The notes beneath the pieces were generated by a model. It saw nothing but the letters and a program-made list of their open reading frames with translations, was not told the origin of the DNA and searched no databases. From Scortum barcoo (taxonomy: Eukaryota; Chordata; Actinopteri; Centrarchiformes; Terapontidae): a stretch of DNA of 64,000 nucleotides. The stretch spans positions 5,614,884 through 5,678,883 of the forward strand of contig CM041541.1 in the NCBI GenBank assembly GCA_023238725.1, in the 5' to 3' direction. Below are positions 32,622 through 46,600 of this stretch, piece by piece (position 1 is the stretch's first letter; every line of letters begins with the position of its first letter). The position numbers were made by a program, and so were the translations under genes.

Positions 32622-34049
32622 TTCTCTCTCTCTATCTCTTCTGGAGAAAGTAATGACAGTGGTGCTCACATAAAAGCAAAGACTCCTGTAACAAATGTCA
32701 TTTAGAGTGACACTGAAGCTCTGATTATTCTCATGTTTGATGAACAATAAGTGAGCAGCTTTTTATAGACAGAAGTATGTCTTTGATTTTATTGAACCAA
32801 CATATGACATCTCATCATTCATGAGAGGGAAGTCATTGTTATACTCACCTTTGAAACTCATGTGGACTTATCAGGAGTGGACATGGGCCACTGATTGACT
32901 TTATATTTTAAAGGTATTTTATGCTCACCAGTGGTTTTGGCTTCTGTGGCTGTTTTAGAGGTCTTTAATATATCAGCAGCTCCACCAAAGAGACATTTCT
33001 CCTCTAAAATTCTCAGATATTATACATTTAAGTTACTGTTTGAGGCCCAAAGAGGTCAAATTATACTCTATTTTTCATATAAAAATGCAAAAAAAAAAGT
33101 TTAGGAAAGTAAAAATATTTCTTCCTCTTTTCATTTTTACCTCAAACATCATGTCATGACCCCCTTAGATTTATCCTGTGACCCTTTAGAGGGCCTTGAC
33201 TTTTAGGTTGGGAACTGAATTAAGCTCTCTGGACCAGCTACAACAGTAAAATGTTTCTGACACATTACTATGGGTTATCTATGCAGAATGATACTGATAA
33301 AAACTATGAACTTTTACTTAAGCAGGATTTTGCATGCAAGCCTTTTTAAATGTAATGGAGTATTTGCACACCGTGGCAAAGCCTGTGCGGGTCGTTAATC
33401 AAGTAACTGTCAGTGTAACAGATTACAGCTGCAGGTATCAGCAGTAATAATCAGAGCTTCTCGGTTATTTATGGAGGTCAGAGCTGGTCGAGAGGTTAAT
33501 CCGCTGCTGGTGCAAATCTCAACTCTTTTCCCTTCGCTTCCGTCTCCGGCCACCAGGGGGCAGCGCAGCCTCTCCGTGCTGCAGGCTGAGCGGGCGCCTC
33601 CTCGCAAATGACTTATTTGCGGTGTGGTGAAGAGACTCGCTGTGACTCTGCGGCACGTAAACGGGCGCGCAAAGCCTGAATGCGACTTCCAGTGGCGATC
33701 ATCATCAGGCAAACGGCAAACATCAATATAAACAAAAATCAAGTGCACATTCAGTGAAACCGGCATCCCACTGTTTTATTTACGACTTTGGGCTCATATT
33801 TGGCACTTGTGTTGAGATGTGCGCGGCGCAGCCCACCGCCACACTGAAGAAGTGGATAAAGTGTGGAAGAAATCACAACACCGGGTCTACTTTTTATGAT
33901 AAAATAAACCCAGTCAGCACTGTTTGATCCTCAGTATGTATTTGAATACTTCCACAAACGCACCCTCAGTGCTGTTTAAATATGCAGGGGGGGGAAGGTA
34001 ATGAAATAAATAAATATTTGAACATCTCATGACGTAGCCTCGCACACCA

Positions 34050-34625
34050 CATTCACTTTTCCATCCGGATGGCGCGGTGCAGTTGTGCTCCAAGTAGTGT
34101 GTGTGTGTGTGCGTGAGTCACGCAAGATGCTCATCTCCTAAGGTTCACCACCATCACCACCACCACCACCTCCTCCTTCACCTCCAGCAGCAGCAGCAGC
34201 AGCAGACAGCGTCACCCAGCCACCCTGTTGCCCACACAGGCGTCAAAGAGGGAGGGAGGATCGCTGGATCCCGTCGATCCCCTCCGCCGGACCGATCACG
34301 TTGATTGATCGCCGGGTGCGTCCCGGAGGAAACACCCCACTCCCCCTCCTCCTCCCCCCCCCTCTCTCTCTCTCTCACTGCGAGGATCTTTGGAGAGGAT
34401 CGGGGTGGAGGGTGAGGAGGCGGGCGGGGGGGCGCGCGGAGAGACCGCCGTGCGGTCGCGGATGACACGCAGGAGAAAGTGTGTGGGCGGATGAGGAAGT
34501 TGGGAGCGCGGATCGATGGTCGCACACCTCCTGTAAGTGGAGCTGGCACTTTTCCTCGCGGCAGCAGCGGCAGATCTCCGTCCAGCAGCGCTCCGTGTCA
34601 CCGGGGCCGGTCCGCGCGCAGGAAG
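34050..34625 (+). promoter_or_regulatory. gabrg3: Probable gabrg3 promoter and GC-rich 5' leader
   Basis: A CpG-rich block ends at the start codon and contains CAC/ACC triplets, seven CAG units, CTCT tracts and many CGs. This looks like a CpG-island promoter without a clear TATA box. An in-frame ATG at 34491 lies 45 codons upstream of the chosen start, with no stop between. Confidence 0.5.
34185..34205 (+). repeat. CAG trinucleotide repeat (seven units)
   Basis: A pure CAG run directly after a CAC/ACC-rich stretch, about 420 bp upstream of the gabrg3 start codon and possibly within its 5' UTR. Confidence 0.9.
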
Positions 34626-34681
34626 ATGACAATCAAGTTTGCGGCCATCCTGCTCACACTCCTGCTCGCGCGCGGTGCTCG
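34626..34681 (+). CDS. gabrg3: gabrg3 coding exon 1 (signal peptide)
   Basis: ATG at 34626 with A at -3. It encodes MTIKFAAILLTLLLARGA and two bases of Arg; donor CTCG|gtgagt. The start was chosen because the hydrophobic signal core follows at once. An upstream in-frame ATG (34491) would add 45 Arg- and Ser-rich residues, which is unlikely for a secreted N-terminus. The octamer ATTTGCAT lies just inside the intron at 34691-34698. Confidence 0.88.
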
Positions 34682-37600
34682 GTGAGTCTCATTTGCATCC
34701 TTATTTATTTATTTATTTATTTAGTTATTTAAGATCAACAGCTGAGGGGAGCCGCAAAAGTTTCAGGTGTTCATTTCATTTCGTGTGAATGTTGCATGTT
34801 TCTTCTTCTTCTTCTTCTTCTTCTGTTTTTTTTTTCTTCTAAGGGCTTTCCCCTCACACACACACACACGCATTAAAAAAAACCACACACACACACACCA
34901 TTTACTGCTGTGCCCAAGATGCACCCTCACATTGCAAACGTCCATGTTTTGCTGCTGCGACCAAGTTTATTAAGCTCCTGCTGCACGCCAACATGATTAA
35001 TAACCCCCCACACCCCTTCTTTGTTTTGTTTCCCCCCCAGTTCTGATCTACTGGAATATGGCGACGACGATGAGCATCACCGAGACACCACTGTCAATCA
35101 AATGCTGGTTCCCAGGTCGCACCAGGAGGACGCCACACTGATCCTGAACAACCTGCTCAAGGAATACGACAAGACGCTGCGGCCGGACATTGGAAGTAAG
35201 ATTGGATTCGTTTTCTAATTGGATTTAAAAGAAAAAAAGAAAAAAAAAAGAAAAAAAGATCAAAGTTCAGTGTTCGAGGCGTTGTCTGAGGTGCTGATTG
35301 TGATTGGCTGGAGCTGTCCGTGGTGCTGAAAGCGATGACGCTGGGTGGAGGGTGGTTTCCTCCTCAGGAGCTTTCAGGCTGTTGAAACTCCACCTTTATC
35401 CACCATTTCATGCACATCATCATCATCATTTTTGGGATGTCCACTAGAGTTTAGTGTAACCCCCTCCACCCCCACAGGCTATTAGATGTTTTAATAGTTT
35501 GTCTACTGGAAAAATACCAGGTGTTTGTATGATGTCTCAGTATCACCGTGCACACATCTTGGCTGCAAATGTATTTTCATTATCAGTTCACCTGCTGATT
35601 ATTTTTTCCATTAATCGATTTGTCTCGAGACAGAAATCAGCTCGCCCGTTTTCCACGGTACCGCCTTCTGATGTCTTGTTATGAGAATCAAAAACTCGGG
35701 GATAAGTGTTTGGCACTTTTTGTAAGAGAGTAAGTAGAACTTTTCCAAACATTGGTTACAAAGGGCTTCATGGTTAGAAAAAAAAGGGACAATAAATCAT
35801 TTGGATAAATAAATACAACAAACCTTGGCAAAAAATGAAGAACAAACCAGGAAACAGCATCAATACGAGTCCTCTGAGTATAAATTTTAGATAAACTCAG
35901 TAACAGAGTTTGCTGATAGGACAGAAAAGGCTAGGTGACATATGACTTCATTTCCTGTTTGACATCATCGCGATTTGAAGAAAACCATGTATGAGCTTTA
36001 AAAATCTCCAATTGAGGTGATATTTTACTTGTTAGACTCACTGAAAGGTTAAATATTCCTCTATGATTTTAGGAAATGCTCATCTTAAAATCCAAAAATG
36101 GATCAGAATATCTGAGAAATGCATCATATGAAGAGCTCTTTCTTAAGTCATGAGAGCCGACACTGGACTATTTGTCTCTTTTATTCACTTTATCACATCA
36201 ACAAATGACAAAGGAGAATATAGGGAGGAGGGGGAACACAGTATTTGTGAGCACATTCTTCCCTCTGTTAAAGAAATCAATTTAATTTTTATCTCCAAAG
36301 TCATGACGAGTTGCTATTTGGGTTCACAAAATAATAAAAGTTGACACAAATTGTAACAGAATTTTCAGAAAGTGTGTCCAAAAAAAAATGTGAATAAATT
36401 TCCATCCGCCGCAGCCAGGAGTTGGTTTGTTTTAGATTCACACACAGACGTTCATTTAATGACATGGCTGCTAGGCTGCAGTTAAATGGGTGTCTGAGGG
36501 GCTGACATAATGTACAAACAGGAGGGCGTGTCTGCGAGAGGTCGAGGGTGGCAGCTCGGGTCCTAATTACCCTCTGATTGCGGCTGCGTTTCTTCTGCCA
36601 CACTTGCAATCAAAACTCCCAAGCTTCTTGGAGGGAAATATTGCTTCAGAGAGGCAGGGGGGCTGGCCGCTAATCAAAAAGTTACTGGTTTGATCCTCCA
36701 GAGTGGTCTTACTGGTGGGCTGGCTTCCCTTTGTCGAGTGATTGTCATTACCAAAATGGTTGCATTTCTGGGGTCGATCCGGAGAAATCACGCCAGCCCA
36801 TCTTTTTAGACACGTGAATATGTAAGAGTGAGAGCCGTGCGCCCGAGTGAAGTGATAATAACTTAGGTTAGCGGTGAGAGGTATATATTGTACACACATA
36901 CATTGTTGCTCTATTTCTGGCAGAATGCCTGAAAGCAGCTCTCAGTGCTTTTGAACGAAGCTGTTGGCGTGAATGTGATGTAGCTGCACGTTCAGACAGT
37001 CTGCAGCTCTCACTGTGGTCCTACAGGATCCACGCAGGTTTGATTTTTCCTTATATCTCAATTAACTCCTGCTTTATTAACCTTTCCCCCCGCATTTCAT
37101 TTTCTCAGGGTTTTGCATTTACAATCAGCGGTGTGCTGACAAAATCAGAGGAATCGTTGATCTGATGCGCAGAAATCATTTGGGGATTGCTCCGCTCTAC
37201 ATTTCGGAACAAACACTGTGCCTTTTTCCCAACTTTTTTAGATGCTGCGGATGTTGTTTTGTTTCCTGCAGCTCTCTGTGACATTTTCTTCCCCCGTCTT
37301 ATTACCTAAATCCTTGCATACACGCTGGCACACACGAGACCTGCTCCCACACAAGCGAAACTTCTAAGAAACGGCCCGAAACTTTGACTTATGAGTGCAG
37401 AAATGTTCAGTAAAAAGCAGTAGAGGATGTGTATAAAGAAGCTAAAAGCATCTCTTAACAGAGTCTAAGTGCCGGCTACCCAAGATGTCCCCCCACAAGC
37501 TCTGAATCAGCCAATAGCAGGCCTCAAAAGGTCAGCCATTATCACAATTCAGTCATCACAGTTGTATGGACAACTTGATTACCCATCATTTCTAGTGTTA

Positions 37601-40600
37601 CATATTCTTAAATATCTGAGGATAGCTTAAGGTAAATACATAAGTGCAGATATGCACAGTGTATATATAGTATACAGTACTCTGTGTGTGTGTGTGTTAT
37701 TTACATACATGAAATAAATGAATATGAATTTAACAGTACTTCATCAAAAAGTTTTACATTCAAAATCCTATTTAAGTAAATACAAATGTATTAGCAGGAC
37801 AATGTACTAATTATCAAAAGTAAAAGTGTTTCTGCAGGAAAATGCCCTATATGACTGATATATTTATATATATATATATATATATGACATAATTGGATTG
37901 TTAGTACTGATGTATCGGTGAGTAAGTAGACTTTTACTGTTGTAGTCATGAAATGAAATGATTAATGGGCGAGGTGTGTGTGTGTGTGTGTGTGTATGAG
38001 TGTGTGGGAAATATTGGATTCCTTTACCTCCAGCAGTTACTGAAATGAAACCATGTGAGAAGTTTAAAGGGGGAAATGTGTCTTTGCTGGAACTGTTAAT
38101 ATCTGAAACATCAGACACTTACAAAGGATTGTTAAAAATGAAGGTAATGGTCCCAAATGTGTCTTATATATATATATATATTAATATATTTTTTTGTTTT
38201 TTAATGTAAAATATTATTCTGAAAAGCAATTATTTTCAAACATGCTCAAGCCATACTTGTACTCTCCCTGCTTTCTAAACAGTTTATTTAGTGGGAATAT
38301 CCAACTCTTAGCTGCAGGACTCATGGGTTTGAAGTCATTTTAAGGTTTATTAGGACTACACTCTGCACCTTTAAGTTTAAGTTTGCCACTGCTAGGCCTA
38401 AAAGACTCTCCTCTGTAATGGTCTCAAGTTTTAGTGGCGTTACGCTCGAGGTGAAGTTTCAAAAGACTGTGCAAGGACTCTGGTGGGAACACTTATCTCC
38501 AGATCATTAAGAGTGTTTATTTGTGTTCTTAGGTTATTTAAAATGACCAAGCACCCAGCGCTCGCAGGCAATAACCTCGTGGGAATTGATTTTTTTTCGC
38601 CTCCACCGGCGGCTCACTGGGCCTCAGTTCAGCTCACCTCTCGGAGGGGGGAAACTCCCTCCAGCTCCGCTTCCATAATTAAAGATGAAATTTTGATGAG
38701 ATCCAGTTGACAAACCTCACTGTCGCCCATGAAATGTTAATGTCTTTGCAGGATAATGTGAGGCAGTGGAAACATGCAGGCAACGTGCATATAGAGGGGG
38801 AAAAAAAAAAAAACAGCAACACACACACACACATAGAAATACACACACAAAAGAACACACTGGAAGATGGCGCTGAGTCAAAGACAGATCTGGGACATTT
38901 AAGTCATTGTAAAAAAGAGTGGGTTCAGTTGAGAACTGCAGCAATGAATATCTGTGAGACACACACACGCTCACACACACACACACACACAAATATACTC
39001 ACATAGTCAGCTAGTGACTGAAGTCAGAACAGTGTGGCTCATTTTCAAGATACACCTGGATTTTGTCTAAATCAAAGTCATCCTCTTTGCACACTCACAC
39101 ACACACACACACACACAGTATCAAACAATGCTTCCTCGTTTGCCTCTTTTTTAAGAATGTAGTTCTGCTTGTTTATATGCTGCTGGCTGTGGAACCAGAG
39201 AACATGCTGTTGTTTTAAGCATATTTGAGATTTCTGTATTAATTGGCCATTAATTTAAGGCTTACAAGTGTATTTGTATCTCGCAGTGAAGCTCACTTCC
39301 TCAGCAAAAACAAGCTCTAAAATGAAGTAGGGGAGGCTGGGGATGGTTTTTTACCACCGGTAATACATTGATATTCCTTTTTTTTTTTTTTGTGGTAGAC
39401 CTTGCTAAATCTTGTAAAATTGTTACATGTGGATGCTCAAAAATCCCCCTTTTTTCCAATATCAGTCTCCCAGCAAGGCCAGAAACACTACACAAGCTAG
39501 AGCAGCAGCAAAGATACACGTCTAAGAGTCGGACATTAAAACACAATCAGTCGACATGCATTTTTGGAGAAGCCAAGGCTGACACCAATCTCATGTTTGT
39601 GAACTTAGCTTAGCATAAAGATTGGATGCATTTGGAAACAGCTAGCCTGACAGACTTTAGTTTTATGGGGTTATGTTCTGGACTATTTGTTGGAGCAATG
39701 ACTCCCCGGAGGTTGTCTGGCAAAAGTCATGGTGGCAAAACAGACTCCAGGAACTCACTGCAACTGTCCAAGATAGGGCTGGGCAAACAGAAGAATCAAG
39801 AATACATGTATACAAATTAGCATATTTCCCATGATACAGAACTATGACTTTAAAAATCTACATTAGACCTACAATGAATCTAGGATTATTTATATATCAG
39901 TTTTAAATACAAATGGGAATAGCTGTGTGTGTTTTAAATGTATAATTATTGTTATTTCTTATTTCTTTAGAATTAGCAGCTTAAGAGCTAGATTTAGTGA
40001 TGTCAAAATGCCATATTGTAAGCATGTTATTTACTTTAGAAATCTGCTGATATTCTTCCCCAATTGGTTTATGGCAAATATGAAATTCATATTCTTAAGA
40101 GTTTGCTACTTCAGAATCTCTAAAACTGTCAAGCAGTGAAGCGAAACAAGCTAAAATAACAGTAGAAACTCAAGATCCAACATAACAGGGTTATTATCTT
40201 AGTTCCCTTGTTTGTTTTCCCTCTGTCTCTTCCAGTCTTGTGAAGTCAGCAGCGAGCCTAATCTTCATATAAAGTGGGTGACTGGTCCACTTGTGAAAAA
40301 GCGACCCACATTTCCCCCGAGCAGAACAAGTGTTGAGCCTCACCTTAACCGATAAGAAGCAGTTCGCCTTAGATGAAGATGAGATGCTTTTGTGTCCCTA
40401 TTGTGTCACTTTCCTTTTGGATTCTGGGTGTGATCACTGTGTGCGATCCGTGCGATCCTCGCGTGTGTGAGCGTCGGCTGGTTTGCTTGTGTGTGTGTGT
40501 GTGCGCTCACCAGGGAATTGAGGACAAAGCGGAGCTGGAGTCGAGGGCTCTGTGTGCTGTGAGGCCTCTGCAGCCACGCACATTTAGAGTTTGGGAGCCA

Positions 40601-43600
40601 GGCGTGAGTCAAGGAGTTCGATTAAAGTTGGACTGAGCCACGCTCTAAAAATACACCAGCCAGCGAGCAAATTAAAAAGTACATTTGAGAAAGGTTCGAC
40701 TCTTTGAGCTCACGAGAAGGCTTTGAAAGCATGTGGCTGCATAGATCTTATATATCTGGATAGAGTGGATCGATCTAACAAGCACTACGTGTTAAAATGA
40801 CATCAATGGTCTTCACTATTGAACACTTCCTTTATTACCATGAACACACACGTTGCAGTTTATCTTGAGCCAAGCCCTTATAAACCACCCTGCTGCCGGT
40901 GCATCAATCCCCAGCTTAAAACAGTCCCCAACAAATCCTGTATTTATCACCGTTTGAGTAACATTTGCTGAAAATGATTGAGTTTTCTTTAACATTAATC
41001 TATATATATATATATATATATCCAGTGTGTGAGTTGATTTTAAAGATTTATCTCCTCCACAGGAACCAATAGGCTTGGGGCAGACAGACAGACATGGCAG
41101 GGCAGTAGGAAGGTTAAGTTCAGAGGAGAAGGGACCAACATGAGATTGTTTTTGGACTTTTTTATTGATTGATTTGCAGCACAAAAATATGAAGTATCGC
41201 CAAATCAGTCCACTGAGCAGGCTAAGGATTTTACTTTTTTGTGAGGTTTCCCCTTTGACTAAATCATGCAGCAAAATACTCTGCATTGAAGTCATATATA
41301 AGGGTAATACACCATAAGCCTTAGTAAAAAAGAAAAAGGCTGTTGGATTAGTGGCATCTTCTTTAAAGGCCTTTTAAATGAATGTCTGAAGGCCATGTGC
41401 CACTTCCGTCCAATGATTATCCCCTCTGTCTCCCATGCACATGCCTGACAGCTGCATCAAGCATGCAACATGAAAAAGGTTAATGGATTTTCTCACTCTC
41501 ATTATTATTCCTGAACAACAGTTCCCAAGATAATTTGGAGGATGCAATGAAAACGTATAATGCTGCTGGACGGATTTTATGAACTCTGCTGTGGGCTACA
41601 ACTTGAGCCACACTTTTATTCAGCCAGTATTTTGGTTTACGAACTAAAAGTGGTTAAAAGTATGTTGAATTAGCCGTTAGCAGTCTTTGTTTTCAGTGTA
41701 CCCATTTACAGACAGCTATGAGATACTGAAGGTATAATGAGTTTTAATGACTTTTTTCTGTGATTTGTATGTGGATATATGGATGTTTATTTGCGATGGA
41801 TGTTTTAATGATACCCTCAGAAATAGCCGTCACACACTGAATATAAAGAGGTGTGTATTATGTGTCTATGTTCAGATTCGACAGGGCTGACTCTGAGCGG
41901 GAACACCATTTTTGATCAATCGAGCATCTTAATTGCCTCCATGAGCTGCGCATCACAGCCACCGCTGCAGCTCCACCTGACCTTATTGATAAAACGACCA
42001 GATCAATACATATAAGCAGCAACAGACAATGTGGCTGATTGAGACAAGGTACTTAGACCCATCGACAGAGATGCAGCAGAAAAATCCAAGGAAGAAGACG
42101 TCGCGGTTATGATCACAATCGAAATTACTGCCACATATGGAGACAAAACATCCGATTAAGCTGTCACCACTTTAAGAAACTGTCCGACTTTTAAATCGCT
42201 CAACTTTCCAGAAACAAGAGAAACACGCCAGCGTGGAAATAACTGGACCCTATTAGATTTAAACTCGGGGAGAAATCCCGATTTTCTTTCCAAAAGTTAA
42301 TCCCAAACAACCTGCTCAGCCACAGTTTTTCGCTCTGATTAGGCACACCGGTTCAGTGTCACCCTGCATGCAAATACAGTCTGCCTGACAACTTTCCAAT
42401 ATAGCCAGGTAGCTAATCCAGTTGCAGCCCGTGCATGCGACGGCGGCCGGCGACGGTGACTGAAGGCGGTAATTGTCCAAATCTAACACGCTATTGATCC
42501 ATGCCAACTGACCAGGTTGCTGCAATCATATCCGCCATTATTGCCACCCTAAATGTACATGGCGCTTACAATTAGGTCTGCGAGTGGGAGTGGAAGGGAA
42601 AGTACTGCGTGTGCATCTCAATAGGAGGTGTGTGTTTTTGTGTGTGTGTTGTGTAGTAGTATCATTATTATTATTAGTATTATACACGTATCCATTTAAA
42701 TTTATTCCCTTGTTTTTGTTTATTTCTAAGATATGTGGCCGCTGGCTTCCTTACGCACTGTTACGCTCAGATGACACATGCATGATCTAAATGTGTTTGT
42801 GTGTGTGTGTCTGTCAAGAGAAGGACTTCAGATAAAAGCCAGGTGCGTGTCAGAAATAGAAACCAAAGCTGCTCAGACATCATTGGTTTGCAGCTGTTTC
42901 CTGTCTCGTTCTCTCTCTCTCTCTTTCTCTCACTCTATCCATCTGTTGCTCGCCTATCTCTCTCACTCAGTCACCTCTTTTTTTCTTCCCTTTCTCCCTC
43001 CATCCCTTAATGATCCTCCCTTTAACCCCCCACCCACCCAAATACTATCAATTACTGTGCGTTGCTTCAAAATAAGTATGCTCCAGATTTAAGGCTTTTT
43101 GGGATCCAAGTGAAAGTTTGACCCACTTTGCATCCCATAATAAAATCCGATTTGAGATCTGATTCGGAAGTCATGTCAGATTCAATCACTCCGGGGCGAA
43201 GCACGAGAGCGGAGGACGGGATGTAGGCGCAACATTTGGTCTGAGTGAATTCTACTCATATCCCTGTACGTTACACGTCAGCAGCCCTACATTTTCCCCT
43301 TGTTTGATGAAAGATTTAGACGTATCCTTTGTTTTATTAAAGCACAAAAACCAATGGAAATCGCATTTGAGGGATCTTAACATTATTTGCTCAGAAAGTG
43401 CGGTTTCTATCCTTTTTCTGTGTCCCAGCGCCAGAAATAAAGAGGCACTGTTTGTTCTCAAATGTGGCTTGAAGTGAAAATGAATGGGAGTGGATGGAAG
43501 ATATCTGGTAATGAAAGGGAAACTTTCCAGCAATAGTGAGTTACCTCTACTTTTTAAGAATCATACAAATCACATATATACACAATTGTATTAATGACTT

Positions 43601-46600
43601 GGTGATATGTGCATTTTGTGGTTTTTTTGTATTTGTTTGTATTGTTGGAGGTTTGGCGTCCTGACTCCTGATTGGATATTTGATCAAGACTCATCCATTT
43701 TGAGACGAATATGGGAGTTGTGCTTTAGTCTCCTCTGGAAACTGATGAAGGAACTGTGCTGAAAAATGCTGTTGAATTAAGCACAGACTTTTCCTGTAAG
43801 CCAGTCAGTGTGCATTATTTGTCACATTCAGCTCAGAAATAATTGAAAATTGTGATATGGAGCATATTTCAGCCGTTGTTGGATCTAAGACTAATGGTGT
43901 GTCATATTGACCCAAAGCCAGGAGAAACACCATTAACACCTCAATGGATTCTTTTGTGGCTGTGAATGGAAAGAGTGGGCAAACTAAAGTGAGTTATATT
44001 TTCACATGAAAGTCATGAATCATATTCTCATATCCTCAAGTAACTCCCATCAGTCGATGCCACTTTGATGCTCTTTGATCTTGGAATTTAAAGATGTATG
44101 TCTGCCTGAAAAAAAAAAGGTGGCCATCTCCATCACAAACACAGGTGGATGTTTTGAATCGAGCTGCCTTTTGCGCGGCTTCTATAAAAGATCACAAGAT
44201 TTTTGGATGGAGAACACACAAGCTCCCTCTCCTTTCATTCGCTGTGCTTTTATTTTGTTTCCTGGTTTGGATTTTTTTTAAACTGACACAATTAACAACC
44301 CACAAAAATAACCACAACATGCATGCAGACTGATTCTGATAAACTACGTGTGGACCTCTTTGTTAATTGCCAATTTTCCGATTGAGATGTCTTTTAAATG
44401 CATAACATTCAAATCATTAGATACACTTAATGAATTGGCTTAATATTTTCTTAACAGCGCATGATTTTCATCATTGTAACTACCCAGCTGGATCAAAATA
44501 ATCAGTTATATGGGGGTATTTAAAATAAACCATAACATTTACGAATACAAATTAAATAAATGCGTCTGTCGATTAGATATTTTTATTGGTTGGTTGGAAA
44601 GGTTGGAAACTGAATTGGGAACTGAACTAGTAATGCACCCAACTCAGCAGCCCCTCTGAAGTTTAATTAACAAAATTTTGACTGTCCCAAAATGAATGTT
44701 TTGTTTATCTCTATGTAAGATGTCTGATGTTCGGTTCCCGTTTTGAACAAAGCTTGTGAGCCAATCATATGACGCCGCTGGTTTCACATGCCATCTCTGT
44801 GTTGCCAGTTACTGTGGAAAAATGGAAAGTTTAGAAATGGAAACTTTGGCCATAAGCACCAGCTTCACTGTGTTACCAGTCCCAAGAGCTCAGTGACAAA
44901 AGGGTGGAAGACCAGGTTGAATGTTGGTTTAGCTTTTCCTCGCCAGTTGAGTTTATAAAGCTGAAAAATCACACTTTCGTTTTGTTAGCTAACCGGGAAA
45001 CTACACCAGCATTGTCTCATCAGATCAACTTGCATGACATAATTGCACATCTGCACGGCTAGTTCAAAATGAATTAATTACTCTACCGCGACTGAATCGT
45101 CACTTGACACGACTGACTCAGTCTGACTCTCGCTCCGCCATGAAATATACAGGTTGTGCAACGAAGTGGTAACCACTTGAGGCAGCATGTGCTTCGAGCA
45201 GCGGCGGTGTTGTGATGTGAATGAAATGGAAGTGGGGAGGTGGCGGTGCACTGAATGTTATCAGTATCACCTTTAAAACAAAAAGCAAACTACATTAAGC
45301 AGGAAGCTAGCAAACAGCCCACTGTCGAGCCAACCACTGGTGAGCTAAAGCCGATAAAGGTGTGTCGTAATCGCAGTAAGCAAAATAAAGATGAACATCC
45401 CCACCCAAGTGTACTCAGAGGGCACCTTTTGTCACCTGTTACTAAGTAATGAAAATGAACTGAAGTCTAAAGAGAAGTGTGTCCCTTTGTGGTTGAATAT
45501 AATGAGGTATAAGTTAAACTAAAGGGGCACTTCACTTACTTTAAATGTGAGGTTTAGTCTGTTTATCACAAAGTGTATTACTGCCTGTGTTACGCTATAT
45601 GATGTCTTTTGTTGTTTTGAAAAATAACCCTGGTGATGTCATCAGGGTTATCTGGATTTCACTTGATACTTTTTTTGTTTTTACAGAGAACATGTTTTAT
45701 GAATTGGAGTTGTGGAGTTTCAGAGATGTGGGCATTCAGGAAAATGCTTAATTCATTTTCTGTGTTATATATGATCAGTTTTCCATTTAATTAATAAAAA
45801 ACAGGTGGAAAATGCAGAGAAAGAGACAGGCACAAGCGGGAAACAGTCGAATCAGAGGTGTTGTGGCTAAATGGTTTCAGCTATGGGGCGCTTCTGCTGC
45901 TACAGTTTTGACTATTCATTTATTCTGTGCCATGTGAGTCACCAAAGGTTAAAGAGTAACACTGAATCTCTGAAGCTTTCCTTTAACCAGTCGTTAAAAT
46001 GATGCTGTCAGGATAGTTACAGAAAACAACTTAGAGGCTGTTGATTTATCAGCCTTTCAGCAAAACATTAGCGATTGTCACAGATTGATGGAAATATTTA
46101 TGAAAACTATGCAACTATGATTGACGATATTTATTATTTGGCCAATTATTTTCTCGACTTGACTTCAGTAATTTAAGAGCCGCAGTATACACACTTGAAA
46201 TATGGCAGCTCCAAAAGCGGCGCTTCACTGCCGTAAAAACTGTATAATACTCCTGACAGTCTGGACAGTTTTATACCGAAGGAGAAGAAAGGGCAAAAGT
46301 GTCATGTTGCTGAATTCAACAACCAGCTTTCTCAAGATGACTGAGGCAGTTGGTGTGTCATTTAAAATTTTGATTCATGACTTCCTGCTGGGAGGTGAGA
46401 GTTCACACCCACTGCCAGAACCATTTGGATGAATAGATTGGCTCTGTGAATCCTGATGCGGAGGCCACCGAGACATAATCTTACCTAACATTTTGTTTAG
46501 CGCTGCTTAAAAGGAGGAACCACCCAAAATTACAGCATTTCCGCCGTAGTCAAATGGCTGCTCTTTCCACCCCTGGCTCAGATTCGGGTGGCTTTGAGGC

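Larger units (their letters stand above)
27435..34625. other. gabra5 3' flank and gabrg3 upstream region
   Basis: The first part must contain the gabra5 3' UTR. AATAAA hexamers occur at 27563, 30126 and 32542, but none can be chosen without transcript data. An old teleost repeat lies at 31115-31380, and an ATCC tract (31885-31911) and an ATT/AGT tract (32576-32621) follow. From about 34050 the sequence becomes GC-rich, leading into gabrg3. No further gene was recognised. Confidence 0.6.

Noticed and set aside
34178..34632. Minus-strand frames of 85-123 codons over the gabrg3 leader
   Set aside because: Pro/Ser/Arg-rich composition explained by CpG-rich DNA and triplet repeats; no recognised domain.
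36650..36715. tRNA/SINE-like stretch (ACTGGTTTGATCCTCCAG)
   Set aside because: Only a degenerate B-box-like motif; no cloverleaf and no clear element borders.
40816..41295. 159-codon minus-strand frame in gabrg3 intron 2
   Set aside because: Crosses a TA microsatellite (Ile-Tyr run) and has no family features; considered chance.
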